Part shown: positions 34,537 through 45,557 of the stretch, one piece after another | Layout of the letters: each line of letters starts with the position of its first letter | Numbering within the stretch: position 1 is the stretch's first letter | Origin: Dactylonectria macrodidyma | Taxonomy: Eukaryota; Ascomycota; Sordariomycetes; Hypocreales; Nectriaceae | NCBI GenBank assembly: GCA_020744425.1 | Contig: JAGMUV010000002.1 | Location: 1,966,501-2,030,500 of the forward strand | DNA: 64,000 nt | Reading direction: 5' to 3' | Translations under genes and position numbers: made by a program | The notes under the pieces: model-generated | Told to the model about the DNA's origin: nothing | The model's input: only the letters and a program-made list of their open reading frames with translations | The model's database searches: none

Positions 34537-36235
34537 ATGAGCGAGCCGTTGGCGACCGAAACCGCAATGGAGTCTCACACCACCACGCCGAGCGCGACGG
34601 CCAGCGAGGCCACGCCTCTTCTGCCCACGACCGCCCCCCGTCCCAAGGCCCAGCGCACCGTCACCTTCAGCGACAACCCCGTCACTCGCACTATAGAGCC
34701 TAGCCGCCAGCAATTGCCGCCTCGAAGCCCTCATCACCATACGCCTAGCCAAGCTCTTCCCTCCAGCGGCCCTGGAGGCCCTCCTATGCTCGCGGCCCTC
34801 AACAACAAGCTTCGGCGACGAAACAGCCAGAGCGCGGTGCCCGCTGTCGCGCACTTAGCCTTAGGTCCTAAAATAGGCCCTCAGCGAAGCACTAAGAAGA
34901 CTGAGAAACTCAAGCTACTGCCCAACCCTGATATTGACGAGGAGGGGGATGACGAGGAGAGCGGGAGGGATGTTTACTCCCAGTACACCAGGATCAAAGA
35001 TCCCACGGCACGCAGAGATGCTGCACGACTGGGCAAGGCAGACCGCGACCGGCTGCCGCGTGTGACGGCCTACTGTACCGCCAATCGGTACGAGATGGAT
35101 GGTCTGATGCGCTTCCTCAAGGGAAGGGGCAAGTCGAGGGGCGCAAACCCAAAGCTCATCGATGAGTGCATATACACGCCTTATAACTACTCCAAAGGCT
35201 CTCGGAACCGCCCAGACCCCGTTCAAAGCTACGAACGTCGACACTCGACGGGCGGCGAAGGCATCAACGGTGCGCAGCACAGGGAGCCATTGATACACCC
35301 AGATACCACAGAGTCCGGAAACGGGTTTCCGCCATACAACGGTCATGTCGACAGTGAAATTCATCCTGATGGCTTGGGCGATGGAAGCGCAATCGCGGAT
35401 AACAATCCCGACTTTGATACACAGATCCACACCCCTGAAGTATTTCTATTCGACTACGGAGTCGTAGTGATCTGGGGGATGACAGAGTCCCAGGAAGCTA
35501 AGTTCCTTAAGGACATTTCCAAATTCGAGACGGAGAAGCTCGCACCCGACGATGTCGAGACTGAGCTGTTCAACTTCTACTACACCAGAGAATACCAGGC
35601 TCGCATCTACAACGACTTCATCACTCTGCGGGACAAGACGAACTACATGACCAAGCTGGCCATTTCACATGCACTGGCGCAGAGCGTCAAGGTTGGTGAT
35701 TCTACAATAAGCTACATCATGTTGTGCTAACAGCCATGCTAGACCTCGCTCTTCGAAGAGCTCATTGCCTCGACGGTCGAGACCTGCAAGGACATCCCTA
35801 CCCAGATCGCTTTGACCGGCAAGATCGCGCTGCGCCGCTCACAAATCAACATGCAGATCGGCGAACTGTTCATCCTGCGCATTAATATTCATCTAAACGG
35901 CTCCGTCCTCGATACTCCAGAGCTGTTCTGGGTTGAGCCCCAGCTGGAGCCCGTCTACCAAGCAGTTAGGAGCTACCTCGAGATGGACCAGCGCGTCGGC
36001 CTCCTAACCGAGCGCCTGGACGTCATTGCCGACCTATTAGCGGTGCTCAAGGGCGAGCTGAGTCACGGACATGACGAGAAGCTGGAATGGATTGGTGAGC
36101 GATCCCTAAAGCCCTAAAGGCATTCTGATGATTCGCTGCATTGGCTAACCGCATCGTATAGTTATTATTCTCATCGCCGCAGAAATCCTAGTCGCTGCAG
36201 TGAATATTGTGGTAGATTTGTATATGGGGGAATAA
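34537..36235 (+). CDS. Rmd1/YagE-family (DUF155) membrane protein
   Basis: Three coding exons: 34537-35691, 35743-36094 and 36162-36235, giving 526 residues. The first 150 or so residues are Pro/Ser/Thr/Arg-rich and disordered. The DUF155/YagE domain covers about 170-505: RVTAYCTANRYEMDGLMRFLKGRG, then FLFDYGVVVIWGMTESQEAKFLKDI, then DVETELFNFYY, a long helical segment with KIALRRSQINMQIGELFILRININL-type sequence, and HLDTPELFWVEPQLEPVYQ-type sequence. A single C-terminal transmembrane helix (VIILIAAEILVAAVNIVVDLY) ends the protein and is encoded by the last exon. Yeast relatives include Rmd1 and Rmd8, needed for meiotic nuclear division, and fission yeast Sif2/Sif3; mitochondrial RMND1 is a distant relative. 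Role here is inferred only. It converges with the Nhp10-like gene. Confidence 0.92.
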
Positions 36236-36662
36236 GCTTAGGTAGGTAACGTACAGCTGAAAGCACCAGTGTAAAAATAACAATATTAGACAGAAAGGCT
36301 TCGCAGCAAGAATGAATAAATAAAGACGTGCCGCGGCTATACTTTTCCCCCCTTCCCATTCGTCCTTTCTAAATGATGTACTACCTAATTAAGATCATGA
36401 GACCATATAAATATTAGGGGTAAGAGTACTAAATGAGGGCGATGCAGATAACAAGGTATGAGATATGATTTAGAGACGCGGGCTATTACTATGTGCTGCG
36501 CAGATAGGAATAGTTAATTGGGCGAATAGCAATACCCATCACGCAAATATCAAACCCCCAAGTGAAGGCTTAACGAACTCTAGAGTCAAGCCATGAAAAT
36601 GTCAATGATCCATTGACCCGCCGAAAACGCCTCCCTAAAAACAGTATTCCCTGGCCGACATC
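36236..36662. other. intergenic between convergent genes
   Basis: This is a 427-bp A/T-rich stretch holding the 3' ends of the Rmd1-like (plus) and Nhp10-like (minus) genes. Several AATAAA-like hexamers occur near 36313-36322, but I cannot assign cleavage sites. Confidence 0.5.
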
Positions 36663-37741
36663 TCACTCCTCAGGCTCTGCCTTTTCGCCCGCCTGGGTGT
36701 CTTGATCCTCGGTGTCGTAGTTACCCATCTCAACATCCTCGTCCTGTGTTCGAGGCTTCTCTGCGCTTTCGGACTTCTCCTTGTCGACCTTGGCCTCGGC
36801 CTCCTCCTCGTGTTCCTTCTTACCATCGTTGTCATCATTTTCCTCGTCGCCTTCCTTGCTCTCCCTCGGGCGAGACGACTCCTTCTTCTCGTCGATCTTG
36901 GCCACCGCCCGCTCGAACTTGGTTTGGAACTCTTCCTTTTCAGCGTCCGGAAGTTCCTTCCAGCTACGTGCCAGCTCTTCTTCGACATTCAGGTCCTCCT
37001 CGCCCTCCTCCTCCTTCTTCTTGGCCTCGAGAGCGGCTCGGTTCTCGGTGCAGTAGACTTCGAAGGCGTCGACAGGCTTTTTGGAGACGCCATTGGGGCG
37101 TTCCTTGCCCTGGCCATCAGCGTGGTGAGAGCCAGTCTCAGAGACTGGCGATTGGGCTTGGTTGGTAGTGAAGGAGCCCGCGGCGGTGGCCTTGGCGTCG
37201 ACGTCGACGGCCATGGACTTGCGATGGCCTCGCTTGGTGCGCAGTGGCTTATCCTTGGGCTTCCGGGGGTTAACCATCAACTCAGCTAAACTGGCGAGGT
37301 CCTATTCCAGGAGGACACAAGTATCAACATTGAAACAGGGTGAGAAAGTGGTCCAACACGTTCGCCAGCAAGGGTACGGTTCCGAAAGCAAGAGCCGAGA
37401 CGGAGAGACAGAGAGAGACAGAGGGAAAATAGCATGCATACCGTTGGGGGCGGGCTAGGGCTCCCGTCGGAGTCTTCAACATTGGTGCTGGTGCGCTTGG
37501 CGAGTTGCTCCAGCAAGAAGGCGCGCTCTATCCTGAGCTTCTCAACCTGGCGCTTGATACGCGCGAGGCGCAGGCGGGCGGCATCGTTGGCGTCTTCGAC
37601 TTCGTTGGTGCGGTTCTTGAGCTGGACGCACTTCCGACGGTAGGCCTCCTCGACGGAGGGGGGGAGGGTCGACGGGATGGCTGACGGCGGACGAACAGAA
37701 GGGTCAGCTTCGGGAGCCTTTCGCTTCAGAGTAAGAGGCAT
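36663..37741 (-). CDS. HMG-box protein, Nhp10-type INO80 complex subunit
   Basis: Two coding exons, 37741-37442 and 37301-36663, give 312 residues. The N-terminal part (about 25-85) is a coiled coil, SVEEAYRRKCVQLKNRTNEVEDANDAARLRL...ERAFLLEQL, of the kind shared by Nhp10/INO80F-type subunits. An HMG box lies at about 172-235 (KKPVDAFEVYCTENR...EEELARSWKELPDAEKEEFQTKFERAVA), with an acidic insert in the loop. The C-terminal 70 residues are highly acidic, with Glu/Lys repeats. Yeast Nhp10 sits in the species-variable module of the INO80 chromatin remodeler and binds DNA or nucleosomes. The frame reading upstream to 37921 has no good start; MPLTLKRKAPEAD is the natural N-terminus. The gene diverges from CCT8. 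Confidence 0.85.
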
Positions 37742-38910
37742 TGCGGACGAGGGAAAGACGAGACACGAGACAGGAAGCTTGTTGGGAGCCGGGCTTGTCG
37801 GTCGGTTGGAGGGTAGAAAGAATAACGATGCGCTAGATGTGGTGATGAAGGGTGTTGTAGTTGGAGGATAGGCGAGTAGGTAGTGCAAAGGAGAATAGAG
37901 AGAGAGGGCAGACAAACTCAAGCCTGGTCGCGTGGGCTCCTCGAGGCTGCGAGTCGGATCTGATGCAGGATTGGGACGTTGAATTAGGGATTGGAGGGTT
38001 CAAGGCTGGGGGCACGGGGAAGGTACGGGGAGGAACAGGGACAGGATCAGGCGCAAATTGCAGGCACGGGAATGTGCAAAAAGGACGGAAGGAACAGGGC
38101 TTACCGGGCATGATGGGCGGTACTTGCGTACTAACCCAGCCGTGTGTGTTGTAATTGTGGTGTATTCCAGCCCTGAAGTTATAGGTAGTGTCGGGAGGAA
38201 CGTGACTGGCGTTGCAGTGAACTGCAATGTCCTTCCTGTCGCGGCGCGGGCTGTCGCGACTCGAGCTCCAACGGGTTCGACAGCGAGGGCGATGTATGAT
38301 GGCTCAGGGTTGTGTCGACGAGGCGCTTCGCGTGAGGTCAAGCCGTGGATCAATGGCCTGTTGCAAGGGAGGAGGCAGCTCTATTGTCGAAGGGGGAAGA
38401 GATGCTGCAGCGTGAGTGCGAAGCGTCCTAGGTGTGAAATGTTGATGCGCGTTGCGGAAAAAGGGCCATGCACCATCACCAGTCGCGCTGCGCTCGGGTT
38501 ACGGGGGCATCCAAGTGTCCAGTAATAATTAGAAGGCATCCTTAATCAAGCAGCGGATCATGGCATCCACTTAGCTCCCCTCAGCCTCCCCCCAGCTAGA
38601 CTTCACCGCCACAGGGGCAACGAGGCTGAAAGAGAGAACACCAGCCACACAGACAGCACAGGCAACTTGGGTACAGTAAGGTAGGCTACAACAACTGGTA
38701 AAGGGAAGAACAACCCCACTAATAAATTCCACCCACCGCCCACCGCCCACTACCCACCACCACAGAAAGAAGGTCCTGGATTTTCTAAGCCGAAAGGTGG
38801 GAGAACTGAAGCTAGCGACGACCCTCATCCAAAACCTCCAACCTTTCAACCCCTGAGCATCCTATCCTGCCACGACCGTACTTGCACTCACCCGCAAAGT
38901 GGCAGCCAGT
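37742..38910. promoter_or_regulatory. divergent promoter region of the Nhp10-like gene and CCT8
   Basis: This 1.17-kb stretch separates the two divergent starts. It is C/T-rich near the CCT8 start (38700-38900). A gene-like frame is absent. The region near 38260-38420 has several open frames, none protein-like. Confidence 0.45.
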
Positions 38911-40847
38911 ATGTCGCTCAACATCCCCAACGCCCCCAACGCGGGCCTCTTCAAGGGGGGCTACAACAAGTAAGTCCTGTCTCTGTGCTGAAGCTCCCCC
39001 GCCAATCTCCTCCACTGGCACACATATACCACGTACACCACGTACTCGACATGATCCAGCATCACCACTCTTGCCAGCTCACAGACGATGGTCACTTCCT
39101 CTACCCTTCCATATTCTTGCTAACAATTGTCTCCTCTCCCTCTCCCACAGCTACGACTCCGAAGATGGCGCCGTCCTCCGCAACATCGATGCCTGCCGCG
39201 CTATCGCCTCCACCGTCCAGACCTCGCTTGGTCCCTATGGCCGCAACAAAGTTGTCATCAACCACCTCCAGAAAATGATTCTGACCTCAGACGCCGCCAC
39301 CATTCTCCGTGAACTTGACGTTGTCCACCCCGCCGCCAAGCTCCTTGTCATGGCCTCTCAGCAACAAGAGGCTGAGATGGGCGACGCTACCAACCTCGTC
39401 ATCGTCCTCGCCGGCGAGCTACTCCGAAAGGCTGAGGACCTACTTCGCATGGGCCTCAAGGCTGCTGATATCGTGATTGGATACGAAAAGGCCCAAAAAT
39501 TCGCCCTCGAGACTCTCGAGGAACTTGCTGTCGATAAGGTCGAGGATATCCGGGACCAGGAGGAGCTCAGCAAGGCCATCAGCACCGTCATTGCGAGCAA
39601 GCAGAACGGTAACGAGACCTTCCTTGCCGATCTCGTCTCCGAGGCTGTCCTTGCCGTCCTTCCCAAGAATCCCGCCAACTTCAACGTCGACAACATCCGC
39701 GTCGTCAAGATCATGGGTGGAAGCCTTGACCAGAGCAGAGTAGTTAAGGGCATGGTCTTCCCCAAGGAGCCTAACGGCTCTGTAAAAAAGGCCACTCGAG
39801 CCAAGGTCGGTGTCTACACCTGCCCCATCGATACCAGCCAGACCGAGACCAAGGGAACTGTTCTCTTGCACAACGCCAAGGAGATGATGGACTTCACCAA
39901 GGGCGAGGAGACTCAGCTCGAGACCACAATCAAGGAGCTATATGACTCCGGTCTTCGCGTGGTTGTCTGTGGCGACCGAGTTGGCGACCTGGCTATGCAC
40001 TACCTGAACCGCTTCGGTATCCTGTGCATCCGAATCCTCAGCAAGTTCGAGCTGCGAAGAGTCTGCCGTGTCGTTGGTGCCACCCCTCTTGCCAGGTTAG
40101 GTGCCCCCATGCCCGATGAGATGGGTAACATCGATGTTGTTGAGACCCTTGAGATCGGTGGTGACCGAGTTACCGTGTTCCGACAGGAGGATGAGGTCAC
40201 CAGAACCGCCACCTTGGTCCTGCGCGGCGCTACCCAGAACCATCTCGACGACGTCGAGCGAGCGGTCGATGACGGCGTCAACGTTGTCAAGGCCATCACA
40301 CGGGATCCACGACTTGTTCCTGGCGCCGGTGCCACAGAAGTTGAGTTGGTTGAGAGGATACAGGCCCACGGTGAGAAGACCCCAGGCCTGAGCCAATACG
40401 CCATCAAGAAGTACGGTGAGGCTTTCGAGGTTGTACCCCGTATCATCGCCGAAAGCGCTGGTCTCGACGCCACCGAGGTTCTGAGCAGGCTGTATGCTGC
40501 TCATCACAACAGCGAGGATTGGGACACCGGCGTTGACATTGATGTGAGTTACGTACTCGTTTGCTTCATACCAACCCATGCTAACTCGTAGGTCTAGAAC
40601 GACGACGATAGCGGTACCTTGGATGCCAAGGATGAGGGCGTTCTCGATCTTCTTGTCTCTAAGATGTGGGCCATCAAGCTCGCCACCGAGGCTGCCCGGA
40701 CAGTGCTCTCAGTCGACCAGATCATCGTGGCGCGACAGGCGGGTGGGCCTAAGCCCCCAGGCCCCAACCCTGTATGTTTCCCTAACGTAAAATATTAATC
40801 CGCTCATCGTCACTAACTGATATTCATAGAACTGGGATGAGGACTAA
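38911..40847 (+). CDS. cct8: chaperonin CCT/TRiC theta subunit
   Basis: Four coding exons: 38911-38969, 39151-40543, 40598-40771 and 40830-40847 (18 nt), giving 547 residues. It starts MSLNIPNAPNAGLFKGGYNNYDSEDGAVLRNIDACRAI, as theta subunits do, and ends GGPKPPGPNPNWDED. The equatorial ATP-site segments are present: TSLGPYGRNKVV, TSDAATILRELDV and GDATN (a variant of the GDGTT loop seen in other subunits). The apical substrate domain covers about 210-370. VPGAGATEVEL lies in the closing equatorial segment. CCT8 is one of eight subunits of the cytosolic ring that folds actin and tubulin. The acceptor of exon 3 must be the second of two nearby AGs (cgtag-gtctag), because the first brings in an in-frame TAG. 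Expected to be essential. Confidence 0.97.
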
Positions 40848-41849
40848 ATGTTGGCGACGCATAGAGAAGAGGCTAGCAAGGGAGCGGTTCAATGTAAAAA
40901 AGAGACCTTCGAGGCACGGATGGTTAAATGTCCCCGACAAGACAGTTATGCATGTGCAGGTTGATGGATGGAAGGGAAGAGATGAACACGGCGTGCAAGA
41001 TTTACTACGCCCATTATTACCTAGAGTATCAACCAACCCCGGAGACATCTTATTGGAATATACCCAGGGATCGTCACCCAGCAATGCCATACACCTTTAC
41101 GATAATCCATGATCTTACTGGGCTTCTCTCTACCAGGCTGGCGTCGGTAAGCTCCACGGACAAGGCGCACTATGTGGAAGTCATTCTAGGGAATGAGATT
41201 GGTTTGTGAAGGGCGTTCGTATTTGAACTCGTAAATTCTTCAGCATGGCGCATATCTAGCTAGCCAGGTGCAGACACATCTCAGGGCGTGTATATATGCA
41301 TCGGTCAAAGACCGTCTGGCACATGAATTATATATGATACATGGAAAATCAAACAACCAGCTTAGTGCCATTGGTATATGCCAAGCGCAAAAAGGTCACC
41401 AAGAAACTCAATCAGTCACTGGCGCGACCTCGTCTCGAAACACCATTTCTAATATCCAAACAAAAACGAGGCTTGTACAGGATAGCGCAAAAGAATAAGG
41501 TCCGGTCATTACCACATTGATTTCGAGATAGATGGCGGATCAGACAAGAAAACCAAGTGAGTACAAGACAAAGCTGAGATACGAAATGCGCCGAAATGGG
41601 GAGGGGGTATTGCTAAATCCCCAAAGGGGGAGGTTTGAATGGGGTATGATGAGGTGGTATCAATGTCCAAACAAGCAGAACAAGCGCGTGCGTCACACGC
41701 CGCATAAAATGCAGGTATAGAAAGGGACATGGGGAACGTCCAAGAATTGGGTCGTTACAGTCATAAACCAAGCCGGAAAACCAGACGCCAACCGTTGTAG
41801 CGCCTATAACGTGGTACTGGGATAAACCAGTGTCAGAGAGAGAAAGCAA
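40848..41849. other. intergenic between convergent CCT8 and the Far1/Ste5-like gene
   Basis: This 1.0-kb stretch holds both 3' ends. No gene is supported; the small plus-strand frames (40837-41112, 40928-41209) lie immediately after the CCT8 stop and look like 3' UTR. Confidence 0.5.
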
Positions 41850-44800
41850 TCACGCTTCCTCCATGATGCCAACTTCGCCACCGCCATCTTCGCGCCATTC
41901 ACGACTCTTCTCAGTGAGACGTTTTACGCCACCGACACGAGCTGACCAGAGACCCTCGATTGGTGTGCGAAAAGTGAAGGCTCTCTGCGAGCTGATAACA
42001 CCAATAGCCTGCAAAACAGCCTTGCGACTATCCCGGCTAAAGACGGCCGGGTGGTTGATCCACTCCAGGCTACTCTCGAGCTCCAGGTCCAAGGCATGGA
42101 CGGTGTTGGCGTCAATACCAGTACCAAGACCCAAGCCATCGTTAGAGCGGCTGCGGCTGATCTGCGAAGTCGGGAAGCCGTTCGCGCCAGAGGATGTTGC
42201 CGACGCTGGCGGGGAAGGGCTGTGCTTCCGATCGGGTGTCGTCGACAGGCCGGGGGGAGCATCGTTTGCGGGGTGAGGCGTTGAAGGTGTCGACCTGTTG
42301 TTCATGGGGGGGATGGGGGGGAGTCCACCCTTTCCGAGACCCTTGAGGATCGACCGTGTCTCGTTCAGGAGAGTGTGGGCGCGATCGTGCTGGCCACGGC
42401 TCACCAGGGTCAAGGCTCGAGTAAGCATATCGGAGGTGAGCAATTCCATTCGGCGTTGGACGATGCTTGGGTGAGGGGGGATGGGCGGCGAGTTGTGCCA
42501 CGGCTTCTTTGAGCTGGAGGTGGCTGGCAACATAGTAATAGCCAACAGGGAAGGTCGAGGCATGTGGGTGACTGTGCCATCACGCAGGATGTCGCCCCAA
42601 ATGAGGTCGGCTTGGATCAGAGGAACCTCCTCTACAGAGAGTGTCCTCTCACCATCCGTGTCCATTGACCCGCCGAGAGCCTCGAGACCTGAAACGATGT
42701 TGTCCCATGGGTCTTGAGGGAGCTGCTCCTGTGAAGCGTTGTCGGGAAGTATGACCAATTGCACGAGTATATCACGCTTGTCACCGAACCGAAGGTCCCC
42801 AAGTGAGGCTTCGGCATCTCGTCCAGTAGCTCGCTTCGTGATCTGCAGCGCGCCGCTAATCTTGTGGAACTTGGCAGGGGACCCCTCAGGCAGCTTGAGC
42901 TTGAGCTTGACGTTTTGGTGGGATAGAGTCTGCATGCTACCGAGGCAACCTGCAAGACATTCTCGGAGCATCATCCAGTCCTTGACGTAGGTGTACGATG
43001 CCTTGGTCCGGGTGGAAAGTTCGATCATGGTATCGGGCTTGTGGGTCATACCAAGACCGAAGGAGTGAATGGTTATCTTGGCAGCTTCGGCCCTCGAGAC
43101 AACGAAGTCCACACTATCGGCATCGGATGTAGATGCGTCGCTGATCAGCATGATAGAGGCAATAGGGTTATTGTGCTTCCGTTGCATCAAGAGGTCCATG
43201 GCAACATTAGCGCCCTCAACCACGTCAGCACGGTGGCTTTTCTGCCCAACAGGCTTGATCGACGATAGCACGTTCGTCCAACCTGGCCAAGCCTTTGTGG
43301 TCATGCCGACAATGGGAACACCACCACCTCCAGACCCGAAGGTGACCAGGCCCATGCGATCGCGCTCGCCAAGAGTGTTGACCATGAATTTCAAAGCATC
43401 CCGGACGAGGTTGATCTTAACTCCCTGCATAGAAGAGGAGATGGGAACCACGATGACAACATCGATGGGTACATGGACAGATGTCAGCATTGGGCTCTTG
43501 GGGAAGTTGGTGTACTCGGTGGGAGCTGTCGTAGCAGACCGGGCTCCTCCCCAGGAGGAAGCTGCTGACGAGGCCCTCTGCGGGCGCGATGATCGCTGCC
43601 AGTCGAGTTCTTCATCGTTCTCTGATACCTCTCCTCGATCAAACTCGGGGCTCCTCATAGGGGATGATTCAACAGCGTTCAAATCAACCAGAGCTTGTTG
43701 CCACAGCTTAAGCTGATTCCGGTTCTCAAATCGGAGGTGAAACTGGGGCAATTCGGCAACTGAGAGGCTCAGGGTCAACACGTTCTCGTCGATGCTCCCG
43801 GTCTCTGCCACCTCGTTGAGATGTTTCTTAATGAGGATCGATCCCTTCAGTGTGCACCTTGTGGTCTTGCGAGGGGCGCCATTGTCATCCCATTGCTGGG
43901 CTAGTTGCGGTGGGAGCTTCTTCTCCTTGACGCAGATGAGCATCTCGGCGAAGAGGAAGCATTCCAGCTCCTGCCAGGATACTTTATCCTTGCCGACTCG
44001 TAGAGTGCCATAAAGTCTCAATTTTCCAAATCTACGCCTGTTAGTCATTATGTTTACGTTTTGTGGCGTGGTTGAAAAGGCGAGCGCTACAACTTACCGA
44101 CTAAAGTCTAGACCGTGCCAGTTATCGACACGATTGCGTAGGCTCTCCGTCATCTCTTCAAGCACCTCGGCCGATTCATAGGGGTAAAATCGTGGCGCAC
44201 TACGGGCAGGAGACGGTGGGCGACCACCAAAAGCTTCATCAACGCGGTTGTTGGTCGCAGCGGGCTGCGGGGCAGGGACGCCCAAATCTTCAGGATCCGG
44301 CCTCCACTTATTATCGGGCACCTCAACAGTCACCAGGCAAGTGAGGGTCTGTTGTTGTCGTGATCGGTTCATGGTGGGGAATTCCGAGCGAACAGTGACG
44401 ATTGGTGCCGGAATGGGATTTCGGGTAATCGGACGTGGGCTCGCGGGTGTCGTCTCCATAGCCTGGACATCGTAGTCATGGCGGCGGTGAGGCCCGCTCT
44501 GAGTAGTCTCAGGATAACCTCCCGAAGATGCTACTCCAGTAGCCTCACTATCACTACGAGCATGGCGCGAAGGCCCATACCGCTCTGACAGAGGTGCCTC
44601 TCGACTATCTCTCAACCCTCTCGTGGCACTCTCCCGACCACTAGCGGCAGATGATGGCTGCTGCATAAGTCGTCTCTGATTGCTCTCAAGGCTCGGGGGG
44701 CGCACTGTCTGGTTGTCCCAAGGTACTGCAGTGGGTGTCGGCGAAAGAGCTGATCTGGAGTCGATGTTGACGGCTCGCACGATATTGCTGATTTTCTCTG

Positions 44801-45557
44801 TGATCTTATTAAAATCTCATTCGTTTATTACCGCTTTTCGAATGCATACCGATATCAATTACATTGCCACCTCGACTGGTGTCTAGGTGCAATGGCGCAT
44901 CACAAGTCGGGCAATATTGTGATTCGAATTCGCGAATGAACTCGTAAAAGCATGCTTCGTGAGAAACATGGGAACATGAAAACTGAAGAATCCGCTCGCC
45001 GCGAAGTGTATGCTCGAGAGGTTCCTCGCAGACTGCGCATTCACTGCCCACAAAAGTCCGCTCTCGTCGAGAGCGACTTCTATCTGCGTTTGTCGCCATG
45101 ACGTTGTTGTCTATGCCACCGACTCTACGTGAAGAGTTGCTAAGTCCCGACCTTACTGAGACGGCAGATGAGTTCGATCCCTGGCCAGGGAAGGTGCGAA
45201 TGGATCCGGCTTTGATTGATCGTCCTAAGGTACCAGGATCAGCCACAAGTTCGGCATGCAAACTTGATGACCTCATTTTGAATGCAATCCACAAACAACG
45301 AGCAAACCATTCATAAAGGAATAATAAAGACTAGTGATTATAATGGATAACGTACCTTTTTCCGGAAACGTAGGCACATCAGTGAAGGACTGAGGAGATG
45401 AGCCGGTTTGAGGGCGTGAGCCACTGGATTTGGAGCTGCGGGACCCAAGTATACCAAGCTCGCGAAGGTTCGAGGTAAAACTGTGGTCGTCGCCCGAGTT
45501 TTTGGTAAAGCCTGATTGCGCGCCGTAACCCTGATTCTTGTTGTGTCGACGGAACAT
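41850..45557 (-). CDS. RING-PH-VWA scaffold, Far1/Ste5-like (pheromone MAPK pathway)
   Basis: Four coding exons: 45557-45356, 45224-44850, 44797-44098 and 44037-41850, giving 1,154 residues. A RING-H2 domain lies at about 130-180 (CAVCEEPLEH...CSHVSHEACFYEF...QYCPTCDAPL). A PH-like domain starts near 425 (RFGKLRLYGTLRVGKDKVSWQELECFLFAEMLICVKE) and runs to about 545 (FENRNQLKLWQQALVDL). A VWA domain spans about 614-795. This RING-PH-VWA order is that of Ste5 and Far1 relatives, which scaffold the pheromone-response MAP kinase cascade, so a mating or cell-fusion role is likely; I infer it from architecture. The usual MIDAS DxSxS motif reads VVPISSSM, with Pro for the first Asp, so metal binding may be lost. 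The C-terminal third is Ser/Pro-rich and probably disordered. The first intron's acceptor (ccttag, 45226-45225) is the only one that keeps frame. Confidence 0.82.

Noticed and set aside
37132..37148. Perfect palindrome ccagtctcagagactgg
   Set aside because: Lies in the coding exon of the Nhp10-like gene (SPVSETGS); 17 bp is within chance for this window and has no second copy.
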